A stretch of 64,000 nucleotides of DNA, taken from the NCBI RefSeq assembly GCF_004217185.1, contig NZ_SHKL01000001.1, positions 5,640,001 through 5,704,000 on the forward strand, written 5' to 3'. Positions 26,242 to 34,506 of this stretch are shown one piece after another; the stretch's first letter is position 1; each line of letters begins with the position of its first letter. The stretch is from Pseudonocardia sediminis (GTDB lineage: Bacteria > Actinomycetota > Actinomycetes > Mycobacteriales > Pseudonocardiaceae). Both the position numbers and the translations under genes were made by a program. The notes beneath the pieces were generated by a model. The model did not search any database, was not told where the DNA came from, and saw nothing but the letters and a program-made list of their open reading frames with translations.

Positions 26242-26529
26242 TCAGCCGGCCTGGTCGAGCGTGCGCAGCCAGATGCCGTTGCGGGTCTGGACCAGGTCCA
26301 GCGTCCGCGGGTCGAGGCAGTGGCCGGCCTTGCGGTGCGAGTCCCAGAGGACGGCGTCGTCGAAGACCTGACCGCACCCTCCGGTGCGGGCGCAGCAGTG
26401 CGCCCGATCGGGGCCGACCCATTCCCGGCCGCAACATGTCATCCGCACCAGCTGCACGCCCGGGAGAGTACGCGCGGACCCCGACAGTTCCGGCGATCCG
26501 CGCGCAGGCGTGACCGCCGTCATCCCCAT
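26242..26529 (-). CDS. FDXHR-type putative zinc-binding protein
   Basis: A 95-residue Cys-rich protein: VRMTCCGREWVGPDRAHCCA, then GGCGQVFDDAVLWDSHRKAG with the signature F-D-x5-D-x-H-R, and a final NGIWLRTLDQAG. The Cys/His pattern suggests a C2H2-like zinc finger. Actinobacterial members are often near phage or regulatory genes, but the function is unknown. Start 26529 or 26523 (two ATGs 6 nt apart); neither has a strong ribosome site. It lies 14 nt downstream of a P450 gene on the same strand. Confidence 0.7.
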   Translation of the reverse strand: MGMTAVTPARGSPELSGSARTLPGVQLVRMTCCGREWVGPDRAHCCARTGGCGQVFDDAVLWDSHRKAGHCLDPRTLDLVQTRNGIWLRTLDQAG

Positions 26530-26543
26530 GAGGGATCCGGAGG

Positions 26544-27752
26544 TCAGCCCCGGGTCATGCGCACCGGCAGGTGCTTGATCCCGCGGAACCAGTTCGACAG
26601 CAGACGGTCGGGCTCGCCGAGGAGCTCGATCCGGATGTCGCGGGCGATCAGCTGCTCGTAGAACACCCGGGTCTCCATCCGGGCCAGGTGCGCGCCCAGG
26701 CAGAAGTGCGGGCCGGCACCGAAGCCCAGGTGCTTGTTCGGGGTCCGGTCCAGGCGGAACTCGTCGGGGGCGTCGAACACCCGCGGGTCGCGGTTGGCCG
26801 CGGCGAACCACAGCACGACCTTCTCCCCGGCGCGGACGGTGCGGTCGTGCAGCTCGACGTCGACGGCCGCGGTGCGGCGCATGTGCACCACCGGCGACAC
26901 CCAGCGGACCATCTCCTCGATCCCGCTGCGCAGCAGGTCGGGCCCGGCGTGCAGCCGCGGCCAGAGACCGCGCGTGCCCAGCTCGTGCACCGAGCCGGAC
27001 AGCAGGTTGCGGGTCGTCTCGTTCCCGGCCACGGTCAGGACCAGGTAGTAGGGCAGCAGCCGGTCCAGCTCGAGCCGCCCGCCGTCGATCTCCGCCGTGA
27101 CCAGCGTGGAGACGATGTCGTCGCCCGGGTCCGCCCGGCGCTTCTCGGTGAGGTCGGCGTAGTAGGCGAACAGCTCGTCGCGCGCGGCCTCCATCGTCCC
27201 GGGCGCCGCGGCGTACTCCGGGTCCTCGCTGGCGATCTCGTTCGTCCAGCGCAGCAGCAGGTCCGCGTCCTCGGTCGGGACGCCCAGCATCGGCGCGAAC
27301 ACCAGCAGCGGCAGCCGCGAGGCGATCACCTTCACGAAGTCGAACTCGCCCAGCTCCAGCGCCTCGTCGAGCAGCCGGGCCGTGACCTGCTCGACCCGCC
27401 GGTCGAGCAGCTCGACCTGGCGCGGCATGAACGTCCGGGTCAGGATCCGGCGCATCGGGGCGTGCTCGGGCGCGTCCATGTTGTGGATCTGGCGCGGGCC
27501 GTCGCCCTCGGCCCGACGGCTGGGGATCTGGGTGCCGTCGGCGTTGCGGAAGCGCTCCGGGTCCTTGGCCAGGGCCTCCACGTCGGCATAGCGGGTGACC
27601 GACCAGAACCCGGCGCCGTCGCCCGGCTCGTCGTTCCAGAACAGCGGCGCCTCGTCGCGCAGGGCACGGAACATCGCGCCGTCGCGCGCGTCGGCGAACG
27701 TCCGCGCGTCGAGCAGGTCGATGCCGTCGGGGACCGGGGACGCCTGCGGCAT
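26544..27752 (-). CDS. Cytochrome P450
   Basis: A 402-residue soluble P450. The I-helix is LTVAGNETTRNLLSGSVHEL, the K-helix EEMVRWVSPVVHMRRTA (ExxR), and the haem loop LGFGAGPHFCLGAHLARMET with C351. It is related to the P450 at 17182-18441 but clearly distinct. The ATG at 27752 is preferred over a GTG at 27761 because AGAGG is well spaced only for the ATG. A strong -10 hexamer and an overlapping inverted repeat lie just upstream, facing a divergent dehydrogenase gene. Confidence 0.92.
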   Translation of the reverse strand: MPQASPVPDGIDLLDARTFADARDGAMFRALRDEAPLFWNDEPGDGAGFWSVTRYADVEALAKDPERFRNADGTQIPSRRAEGDGPRQIHNMDAPEHAPMRRILTRTFMPRQVELLDRRVEQVTARLLDEALELGEFDFVKVIASRLPLLVFAPMLGVPTEDADLLLRWTNEIASEDPEYAAAPGTMEAARDELFAYYADLTEKRRADPGDDIVSTLVTAEIDGGRLELDRLLPYYLVLTVAGNETTRNLLSGSVHELGTRGLWPRLHAGPDLLRSGIEEMVRWVSPVVHMRRTAAVDVELHDRTVRAGEKVVLWFAAANRDPRVFDAPDEFRLDRTPNKHLGFGAGPHFCLGAHLARMETRVFYEQLIARDIRIELLGEPDRLLSNWFRGIKHLPVRMTRG

Positions 27753-27772
27753 GGCACGCACCTCTTCGGGAG

Positions 27773-27791
27773 TCGCTCGCTTTGCGAACGA
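27773..27791. promoter_or_regulatory. Candidate repressor operator between P450 and SDR genes
   Basis: The inverted repeat TCGCTCGC-TTT-GCGAACGA (8-nt arms, one mismatch) lies just downstream of a minus-strand -10 (TATAGT, complement of 27793-27798), so a bound repressor would block P450 transcription. A TetR-family gene 0.9 kb away is a candidate regulator. A related half-site pattern occurs at 29417-29434, downstream of that gene. Confidence 0.45.
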
Positions 27792-27861
27792 GACTATACA
27801 TTCCGGCGGGCCGAATGGGAGAGTGCTCGCGTCGCAACGTACTGCAGGAGGAGGGCACGCC

Positions 27862-28623
27862 GTGGTGTCGCGTCACGTGGTGACGGGGGCGTCGTCGGGC
27901 ATCGGGGCGGCGCTGGCCGCCGCGCTGGCCGCGGGCGGGGACGAGGTGCTCGGGCTGGACCGCAGCGACGGCTTCCCGCCCGGGGTCGAGCCGGTGCACT
28001 GCGACCTGACCGACCCCGCCTCGATCGCCGCGGCGGCGCGGCGGATCGGGGCCGCCGGCCCCCTCGACGGCCTGGCCTGCGTGGCCGGCGTCCCGGGCAC
28101 AGCACCCGCGGCGACGGTCATGGCCGTCAACGTCGTGGGCACCCGCGCGCTGACCGAGGCCCTGCTCCCCCGGGTGCGCGACGGCGGCTCGGTCGTCCTG
28201 CTCGCCTCGCTGGCCGGCTACCGCTCACCGGTCCCCGACGCCGATGTCGCACGCCTGGTCTCGGCGCCCGACGCGGACGTCCTCGCCGCGGCGGGCGACG
28301 ACGGCCCGGAGGCCTACCAGCTGTCGAAGAAGATCGTGCACCGGTACGCGGTGGAGCTGGCCGTACGGCTGCTGCCCCGCCGGGTCCGCTGCTCCAGCAT
28401 CAGCCCGGGCCCGGTGACCACCCCGATCCTGGCCGACTTCCGCGCCACGATGCCCTCGGTCGACGGCGCCGCGGAGATCGTCGGCCGGCACGGCGCCGCC
28501 GACGAGGTCGCGGCCGCGGCGGCGTTCCTGCTCTCGCCCGCCGCGTCCTGGGTCAACGGCATCGACCTGCGGGTCGACGGCGGATTGCTGGCCACCCGCG
28601 CGGTCGCCGCACCGGTACAGTGA
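27862..28623 (+). CDS. Short-chain dehydrogenase/reductase
   Basis: A 253-residue SDR. The NAD(P)-binding motif is VVTGASSGIGAALAAALA, the strand end LACVAGVPG replaces NNAG, and the catalytic pair is YQLSKK (Y-x3-K) with Ser in LLASLAG. The C-terminal LRVDGGLLATR is typical. The Asp in VLGLDRSDGF suggests NAD rather than NADP. The GTG at 27862 follows AGGAGGAG. It is divergent from the P450 gene and just upstream of a TetR regulator, so it may act on the P450 product. Confidence 0.87.
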   Translation: MVSRHVVTGASSGIGAALAAALAAGGDEVLGLDRSDGFPPGVEPVHCDLTDPASIAAAARRIGAAGPLDGLACVAGVPGTAPAATVMAVNVVGTRALTEALLPRVRDGGSVVLLASLAGYRSPVPDADVARLVSAPDADVLAAAGDDGPEAYQLSKKIVHRYAVELAVRLLPRRVRCSSISPGPVTTPILADFRATMPSVDGAAEIVGRHGAADEVAAAAAFLLSPAASWVNGIDLRVDGGLLATRAVAAPVQ

Positions 28624-28681
28624 CCCGACCCTCGCGGTGACGAGTCCTTCGCATCGCGGCCGGCGCGACGAGAGGGGCCCC

Positions 28682-29362
28682 GTGGCGGAGACGCACGCGA
28701 CCGCGGACGCGGACCCGCCGTCCGAGGCACCCGCCCGTCAGGTCCGGGGCAAGAACGCCCGCGGCCTGCGCACCCGCCGCCAGCTCATCGACGCGGCGGC
28801 GGACTGCTTCTCCGAGTACGGCTACACCAGTACCCGGATCTCCGACATCGTCTACCGGGCCGGGGTCTCGCAGGGCAACTTCTACCGGCACTTCACGAGC
28901 AAGGACGAGATCTTCCTCGAGGCACTGAAGCCGGGCCTGGAGGCACTCGTGGGGGCCAGCCGCCGCTCGACGGCGGGCGACCCGCTGGCGCTGTCCTCGA
29001 TGGTGGATCTGACCTCGGCCTACCTGGTCTCCTACACCCGTAACCGCCACCTGCTCCGGGTGATGCGCGAGGCCGCGGCCATCCGCTCCGACGAGGGCTT
29101 CACCGACCTGTGGCTGCAGCAGCGCGCGGTGTTCATCGACCGCACGGCGCGCTGGCTGGAACGCCTGCACCGCGACGGCCGGATCGAGGACACGAACTTC
29201 ACGCTGCTCGCCGAGGTGCTCGGCTCGGCCGTGGAGCAGATGGCCTACGTGCACATCGGCCTGGCCGAGCGTGCCCCGCGCCCGGAGGAGCTGCAGGATC
29301 TCGCGCTCGCCGTCGCGCAGGTGTGGCACCGCTCGATCCCGGTGCGTCCCGCGTCGGGCTGA
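28682..29362 (+). CDS. TetR/AcrR-family transcriptional regulator
   Basis: A 226-residue TetR protein. The helix-turn-helix lies at about residues 33-77: RQLIDAAADCFSEYGYTSTR, ISDIVYRAGVSQGNFYRHFT. The C-terminal ligand domain resembles no specific class that I recognise. The GTG start at 28682 follows GAGAGGGG. It is cotranscribed with or close to the SDR gene, and a palindrome upstream of the divergent P450 is a candidate operator. The ligand may be the P450/SDR substrate. Confidence 0.88.
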   Translation: MAETHATADADPPSEAPARQVRGKNARGLRTRRQLIDAAADCFSEYGYTSTRISDIVYRAGVSQGNFYRHFTSKDEIFLEALKPGLEALVGASRRSTAGDPLALSSMVDLTSAYLVSYTRNRHLLRVMREAAAIRSDEGFTDLWLQQRAVFIDRTARWLERLHRDGRIEDTNFTLLAEVLGSAVEQMAYVHIGLAERAPRPEELQDLALAVAQVWHRSIPVRPASG

Positions 29363-29468
29363 CCGGTTGTGACCCGGACCTCCGCCGGGCTATCGTCGCC
29401 TTCCTGATGTGAACGTCGTTCGCATTATCGAGCGGACGGCCCGGACACCGGGTCGGTGGAGGTGGCCC

Positions 29469-30110
29469 GTGGACCTGATCCTGGTGCGCCACGGCCGCCC
29501 GGAGACCGTGCGGTCCGATGGCGACCTCCGCGGTGGCGCCGACCCCGGCCTGACCGAGGAGGGCCACCGCCAGGCGGACCTGCTCGGGCGCTACCTCGCG
29601 CGCGACGGCGCCGCGGCACCCGACGTCGTCGTCACCAGCCCGATGCGCCGGGCACGGGAGACCGCCCGCGCCCTCGAGACCCACCTCCACCTGCCGGTCC
29701 GGGTCGATCCGCGGCTCGCCGAGTTCGACATCGGGGCACCGGCCTACGTGCCGGCCGAGTCGGTCACGCTTGACCGCGAGGTGCTGTGGCGCGCCCTGGA
29801 GACCGGCGAATGGGGCGCGCACACGTTCGACCCGGACGCGTTCGAGGCCCGGGTGGCCGAGGCGTTCACCGAGATCATCGCCGCGAACGCCGGCGCCACG
29901 GTCGCCGTGGTCTGCCACAACGGCGTCATCAACTCGTTCCTGTCGGTGGTGCTCGGGCGCCCGCGCGGGATGTTCGTGCAGCCCGACTACACATCCTTCA
30001 GCCGGCTCGTCGCCGCGCGCTCCGGCCGGCGCCAGCTGCGCAGCATCAACGAGACCCCGCACCTGCAGCTCGCCCGCTCCCCGGCCGAGCCGCGCGCCCG
30101 TCCCGCCTGA
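29469..30110 (+). CDS. Histidine phosphatase (phosphoglycerate-mutase-like)
   Basis: A 213-residue branch-1 histidine phosphatase. The catalytic motif is LILVRHGRPETVRSDGDLRG (RHG), with the second Arg in TSPMRRARETARAL and the second His in VAVVCHNGVINSFLS. Such enzymes dephosphorylate sugars, nucleotides or cofactors; the substrate is not predictable. The GTG start follows GGAGG at the right distance. Confidence 0.86.
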   Translation: MDLILVRHGRPETVRSDGDLRGGADPGLTEEGHRQADLLGRYLARDGAAAPDVVVTSPMRRARETARALETHLHLPVRVDPRLAEFDIGAPAYVPAESVTLDREVLWRALETGEWGAHTFDPDAFEARVAEAFTEIIAANAGATVAVVCHNGVINSFLSVVLGRPRGMFVQPDYTSFSRLVAARSGRRQLRSINETPHLQLARSPAEPRARPA

Positions 30111-30184
30111 GCCGCCCGCCCCGACACCGACGCCCCAGAGCACCGACGCCCCAGAGCACGGCGTCCCGAGCAACGGAGACCGCC

Positions 30185-30826
30185 ATGACCGGCGAGACCA
30201 CCCGGCAGGGGACCGACCCCACCCTGCTCGTCCTGCACACCCTGCGGCTGTCCGGCTTCGTCGCCGTCGACACGGTCGCCGAGCGGACCGGCCTCGATGC
30301 CGCCGCCGTCACCGCGGAGCTCGACGTCGCCGCCGCGGCGGGGCGGGCCAAGGAGCGCACCGGGCGGATCTCCGGCTGGATGCTCACCCCGGACGGGCGC
30401 GCCGAGCACGCCCGTCTCCTCGCCGCCGAGCTCGACGCCACCGGCGCCCGCACGGAGGTGGAGCGGGCCGAGGAGGCGTTCCTGGAGCTCAACCTGCCGT
30501 TCAAGGAGATCTGCTCGCGCTGGCAGCTGCTCCCGGACGGGTCGTCGAACGACCACTCCGACACCGCCTACGACGACGCCATGATCGCCGAGCTCGGCGG
30601 GCTGCACCCCCGCGCCGTCGCGCTCACCGACGGCCTCGCCGGCGCCCTGCCACGGTTCGCCCGCTATGCCCCCGCTCTCACCGGAGCCCTGACCCGGCTG
30701 CGCGGCGGCGACCCGAAAGCCTTCGCCGCGCCGCTGTCGTCGAGCTATCACGACGTGTGGATGGAACTGCACCAGGACCTGATGAGCACGCTCGGCCGGG
30801 AACGCACCGCGGCCGACGGCCACTGA
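30185..30826 (+). CDS. Winged-helix-like protein next to the dikinase gene, function unknown
   Basis: A 213-residue protein. Residues 15-75 look like a winged helix: VLHTLRLSGFVAVDTVAERT, GLDAAAVTAELDVAAAAGRA, then an RISGWMLTPDGRAEH wing. A second half, rich in charged residues, includes NLPFKEICSRWQLLPDG. It ends 28 nt before the PPDK-like gene and was probably recruited as its regulator or partner. Homologues are often found next to such genes, in my recollection. Not a recognised named family. Confidence 0.6.
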   Translation: MTGETTRQGTDPTLLVLHTLRLSGFVAVDTVAERTGLDAAAVTAELDVAAAAGRAKERTGRISGWMLTPDGRAEHARLLAAELDATGARTEVERAEEAFLELNLPFKEICSRWQLLPDGSSNDHSDTAYDDAMIAELGGLHPRAVALTDGLAGALPRFARYAPALTGALTRLRGGDPKAFAAPLSSSYHDVWMELHQDLMSTLGRERTAADGH

Positions 30827-30854
30827 GGCCCCGACGACACCGAGGACGGCGGCG

Positions 30855-32507
30855 ATGACCACCACCCGCGTCGAGGACCCGGTCTTCGACTTCGACCACC
30901 CGCACGAGCCGCCCGCCCGCGAGCTCGCCGACCTGCTCGGCGGCAAGGGGGCCGGGCTCGCCGAGATGACCTCGGCGCTGGGGCTGCCGGTCCCGCCCGG
31001 GTTCACCGTGTCGCTGCCGCTGTGCCGCGCCTACCGCGAGGGCGGCTGGCCGGACGGGCTCGACGCGTTGCTGGGGACCCACCGCCGCACGCTGGAGGAC
31101 CGGATCGGGCGCCGCTTCGGCGACCCGGCCGACCCGCTGCTGCTCGCCGTGCGCAGCGGCGCCCCGCGGTCGATGCCCGGGATGCTGGACACCGTCCTCA
31201 ACCTGGGGCTCAACCCGGAGACGGTGGCGGGCCTCGCCACGGTGACCGGGGACGCGGCGTTCGCATGGGAGAGCTACCGCCGCTTCCTGACGATGTACGC
31301 GACCACCGTGCTGGGGGCACCCGCCGAGGTGCTGGACGGGGCGCCCGGCGGGTACGGGCCCGCCGACCGGCGCGACGCCGACGCCCTGCGCGCCGAGGTG
31401 GACGCGATCCGCAGGGCCCTGACCGGCGCCGGGCTGACCGTCCCGGACGACCCCGCGACGCAGCTGCGCGACGCCGTCGAGGCCGTCTTCCGCAGCTGGG
31501 ACAGCCCGCGGGCACGGGCCTACCGGGCCCACGAGGGGATCTCGGAGGACCTGGGCACCGCGGTGAACGTGCAGGCCATGGTGTTCGGCCACCTCGACGA
31601 CTCCTCCGGTACCGGCGTCGTGTTCACCCGTGACCCCTCGACCGGGCGGGCCGGGCCCTACGGCGACTTCCTGCCCCGGGCGCAGGGCGAGGACGTCGTC
31701 TCCGGGACCGCGGCGACGATGCCGATCGCGTCGATGGGCGCGGTGCTCCCGGACGCCTACGCCGAGCTGCGCGGGCACCTGGACCGGCTGGAGGCGCACT
31801 ACCGCGACCTCTGCGACGTGGAGTTCACGGTCGAGCGCGGCCGCCTGTGGATCCTGCAGACCCGGGTCGGCAAGCGTGGTGCCGTGGCCGCGGTGCGCGC
31901 GGCCGTGGCGATGGTCGCCGACCCCGCGATCGCCCTGGGCCACGACGAGGCCGTCGCGCGGGTCCCGGCCGACGTCCGGGACCGGGCCCGCGCCGAGGTG
32001 CTGGCCGCCGGTCGCGACGCGGCCGGTCCGGCGGGCGTCGTGGCCACCGGCCTGGGCGCGTCGCCGGGCCGGGCCACCGGCGCCGTCGTCCTGAGCGCGG
32101 ACGCCGCCGCGGACAGCGACGGCGACGTCGTCCTCGTCCGGCCGGAGACCAGTCCGGAGGACGTGCACGGGATGTCGGTCGCCGCCGGCATCCTGACCAG
32201 CACCGGCGGGCTGGTCAGCCACGCCGCCGTGGTCGCCCGCGGGTGGGGCCTGCCCGCCGTCGTCGGCGCCGCGTCGCTGACCGTCGGGCCGGACGACGTC
32301 CGCGACGCCGGCGGCACCCGGCTCTTCGGCCCCGGGGACGTCATCACCATCGACGGCACCACCGGGGCGGTGTGGCTGGGCGCCGGCACCCCCGGCGGCG
32401 ACCCCGGTGACGGGCCCGGCGGGACCGCGGAGACCGACGACGACGTCCTCGCCCGGCTGCTGCCGGAACTGGCCGTCCTGCAGGGCTGGGCGGACGGCGG
32501 CGGATGA
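30855..32507 (+). CDS. Truncated-type pyruvate, phosphate dikinase (ATP-grasp plus phospho-His domain)
   Basis: A 550-residue PPDK-like protein. N-terminal nucleotide-binding half: LLGGKGAGLAEMTSALGLPV, RSGAPRSMPGMLDTVLNLGL, then GTGVVFTRDPSTGRAGPYGD. The swivelling phospho-histidine domain follows (about 375-500), with STGGLVSHAAVVARGWGLPA carrying the phospho-acceptor His. The C-terminal PEP/pyruvate-binding TIM barrel of full PPDK (about 880 residues) is absent, as in the short M. tuberculosis PpdK (Rv1127c). It could phosphorylate its His from ATP but needs another partner to make PEP. Confidence 0.85.
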   Translation: MTTTRVEDPVFDFDHPHEPPARELADLLGGKGAGLAEMTSALGLPVPPGFTVSLPLCRAYREGGWPDGLDALLGTHRRTLEDRIGRRFGDPADPLLLAVRSGAPRSMPGMLDTVLNLGLNPETVAGLATVTGDAAFAWESYRRFLTMYATTVLGAPAEVLDGAPGGYGPADRRDADALRAEVDAIRRALTGAGLTVPDDPATQLRDAVEAVFRSWDSPRARAYRAHEGISEDLGTAVNVQAMVFGHLDDSSGTGVVFTRDPSTGRAGPYGDFLPRAQGEDVVSGTAATMPIASMGAVLPDAYAELRGHLDRLEAHYRDLCDVEFTVERGRLWILQTRVGKRGAVAAVRAAVAMVADPAIALGHDEAVARVPADVRDRARAEVLAAGRDAAGPAGVVATGLGASPGRATGAVVLSADAAADSDGDVVLVRPETSPEDVHGMSVAAGILTSTGGLVSHAAVVARGWGLPAVVGAASLTVGPDDVRDAGGTRLFGPGDVITIDGTTGAVWLGAGTPGGDPGDGPGGTAETDDDVLARLLPELAVLQGWADGGG

Positions 32508-32553
32508 GCACCGACACACCCCGTGACCTGCCGAAAGCCCGGTCCGCGCGTCC

Positions 32554-32582
32554 TTGACAGGTGGCCTGGACCACACCATTAT
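32554..32582 (+). promoter_or_regulatory. Sigma-70-like promoter upstream of the PEP-mobile-domain gene
   Basis: TTGACA (32554-32559) and CATTAT (32577-32582) are separated by 17 nt, the ideal spacing, in sequence much less GC-rich than its surroundings. It lies 107 nt upstream of the GTG at 32689. Confidence 0.55.
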
Positions 32583-32688
32583 GTGACTGAAACGTCGCAC
32601 ATTGCTTCGAGCGTATGCGCCGACGATCCGGTGTTCGACAGACCGCCCGCCCCGCGGGACGGACTCAGCGACGAGGGAGAGCATCTCC

Positions 32689-34428
32689 GTGACCGACTGG
32701 CCGATCTTCGACCGATCCTCGAAGACCTTCCCGCTGTACTCGCGGGCGAACGTGGGCGAGATCTTCCCCGACCCGATCTCCCCGCTGAACGCCTCCACCG
32801 GATTCCAGGCCAACCTCGAGCCCGGCTGGGAGGACGCGTTCGTGGCCTGCGGCGTGTGGGACCACGACCTCTACGACTCCTCCGTGCAGAACAACGTGCT
32901 GCCCGCGTTCGGCAGCTACCTCTACATCAACATGTCGCTGATGCGACTGTTCGGCGTGCGCGTGCCCGGGATGGGCGCGGAGGCCGTCGACCTGCAGTAC
33001 TTCGGCGACATGCCCGGCATCCCGTCCTACGAGAGCGAGAGGCGCGACTTCGACGACGACCCGGCGTTCTCGGAGAAGGCCGGCGCCTGGCTGATGAACG
33101 AGGTCCTGCTCGCGCAGGGCCTGCCGGCCTACGACGCCGACCGGGAGACCGTCCTCGGGATCCGGGCCGCGCGCCCGGACATCGCGTCGCTGTCCGACGC
33201 GGAGCTGGTCGAGCGGCTCACCTCGTTCAACGACGTGCTGCGCGGGCTGTTCCAGCGCCACATCGAGTCCAGCCTGAAGTCCGGGGTCGGTCTCGGCGCG
33301 ATCGCCCAGGTCGCCGCCGCGGTGGGCAGGCCGGAGCTGTCGCTGACCTTGGTGGGCGGCATCGGGGACGTCGACTCGACCGGTCCGTCGACCGGAATGT
33401 GGAGCCTGAGTCGCAAGGCTCGGTCCGGTGCGGTCGCCGCGCTGTTCGACGAGGGGGTCGAGGGCCTGTACGAGCGGATCGCCGGCAGCGACGACGCCGA
33501 GGTGGCCGCGTTCCGCGCCGAGCTCGACGCGTTCCTGTCCGAATGGGACTTCCGCGGCCCGGCGGAGTGGGAGCTGCGCGCTCTGACGTGGAGCCTCAAG
33601 CCCGCGCTCGCGCTGTACACCGTGGACCGGATGCGCGGCGTCGCCGACGCCGAGGCCCCCGAGGTGAAGACCGCCGAGCGGGTGCGCCAGCGCGAGGAGG
33701 CCACCGCGACGGTGCGCGAGCTGCTCTCGGGCAACGAGGAGGCGTCCGGGCAGTTCGAGGCCGCACTGCACGCCGCCGCCCTGTGGCTGCGCGGCCGCGA
33801 GCGGTCCCGCACCACCGCGGCGATGCTGATCCACGAGCTGCGCCTGCCCGCGCTGGAGCTCGGCCGCCGCGGCGTCGAGGCCGGTCACCTGGACTCCGCC
33901 GCGCAGATCTTCATGCTCTTCGCCGACGAGCTGCCCGCCTACCTGAACGATCCGGGGTCGTTCACGCAGACCGTGCGCGACCGGGAGAAGGTCTACCTCG
34001 ACCTGTTCGACCTGGAGCCGCCGTTCGTCGTCGTCGGGGACGCCCCGCCGACCTCGGAGTGGGTCCGCCGCTCCGGCAAGTCGCACACCGTGGCGCTGAC
34101 CGGGGAGACGATCCAGGGCGTGTCCGGCTGCACCGGCGTCGTCCGCGGGAAGGCCCGGGTGCTGCTCGACGCGAACGACCCGTCGGCCCTGGAGCCGGAC
34201 GAGATCCTGGTCGCACCGATCACCGACCCGTCCTGGACGCCGCTGTTCGTGGCGGCCGCCGGCGTCGTCGTCGACGTCGGGGCGCCGTTCTCGCACGCGG
34301 CGATCGTCAGCCGCGAGCTCGGCATCCCGTGCGTCGTCTCCGCGACCGACGCCACCGGCCGCATCCCCAACGGCGCGCTGATCGAGGTCGACGGCACCGC
34401 CGCCACCGTCACGATCATCGAGGCCTGA
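32689..34428 (+). CDS. PEP-utilising-enzyme mobile-domain protein
   Basis: A 579-residue protein. N-terminal PLYSRANVGEIFPDPISPLN resembles the middle domain of rifampin phosphotransferase-like and other PEP-utilising enzymes. A long helical region follows. The C-terminal mobile phospho-His domain (about 480-579) has GCTGVVRGKARVLLD, DEILVAPITDPSWTPLFVAA and GAPFSHAAIVSRELGIPCVV with the phospho-acceptor His. No ATP-grasp domain is present, so phosphoryl transfer must come from a separate protein; the truncated PPDK lies 181 nt upstream. The GTG start follows GAGGGAGA. The acceptor substrate is unknown. Confidence 0.78.
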   Translation: MTDWPIFDRSSKTFPLYSRANVGEIFPDPISPLNASTGFQANLEPGWEDAFVACGVWDHDLYDSSVQNNVLPAFGSYLYINMSLMRLFGVRVPGMGAEAVDLQYFGDMPGIPSYESERRDFDDDPAFSEKAGAWLMNEVLLAQGLPAYDADRETVLGIRAARPDIASLSDAELVERLTSFNDVLRGLFQRHIESSLKSGVGLGAIAQVAAAVGRPELSLTLVGGIGDVDSTGPSTGMWSLSRKARSGAVAALFDEGVEGLYERIAGSDDAEVAAFRAELDAFLSEWDFRGPAEWELRALTWSLKPALALYTVDRMRGVADAEAPEVKTAERVRQREEATATVRELLSGNEEASGQFEAALHAAALWLRGRERSRTTAAMLIHELRLPALELGRRGVEAGHLDSAAQIFMLFADELPAYLNDPGSFTQTVRDREKVYLDLFDLEPPFVVVGDAPPTSEWVRRSGKSHTVALTGETIQGVSGCTGVVRGKARVLLDANDPSALEPDEILVAPITDPSWTPLFVAAAGVVVDVGAPFSHAAIVSRELGIPCVVSATDATGRIPNGALIEVDGTAATVTIIEA

Positions 34429-34451
34429 CGACCGTCCGCCCCCCGAGACGC

Positions 34452-34486
34452 CGGGGGCCGGGTCGTCGACCGACGCCCGGCCCCCG
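34452..34486. terminator. Bidirectional terminator between convergent genes
   Basis: An 11-pair stem (CGGGGGCCGGG and complement) with a 13-nt loop, between the PEP-mobile-domain gene and the acetyltransferase gene. Confidence 0.8.
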
Positions 34487-34506
34487 CGCACCTGTGCCGG
34501 GCGGTC

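Noticed and set aside
30118-30184. Repeated CACCGACGCCCCAGAG words between the phosphatase and winged-helix genes
   Set aside because: A short imperfect duplication in a small gap; no structure or function could be supported.
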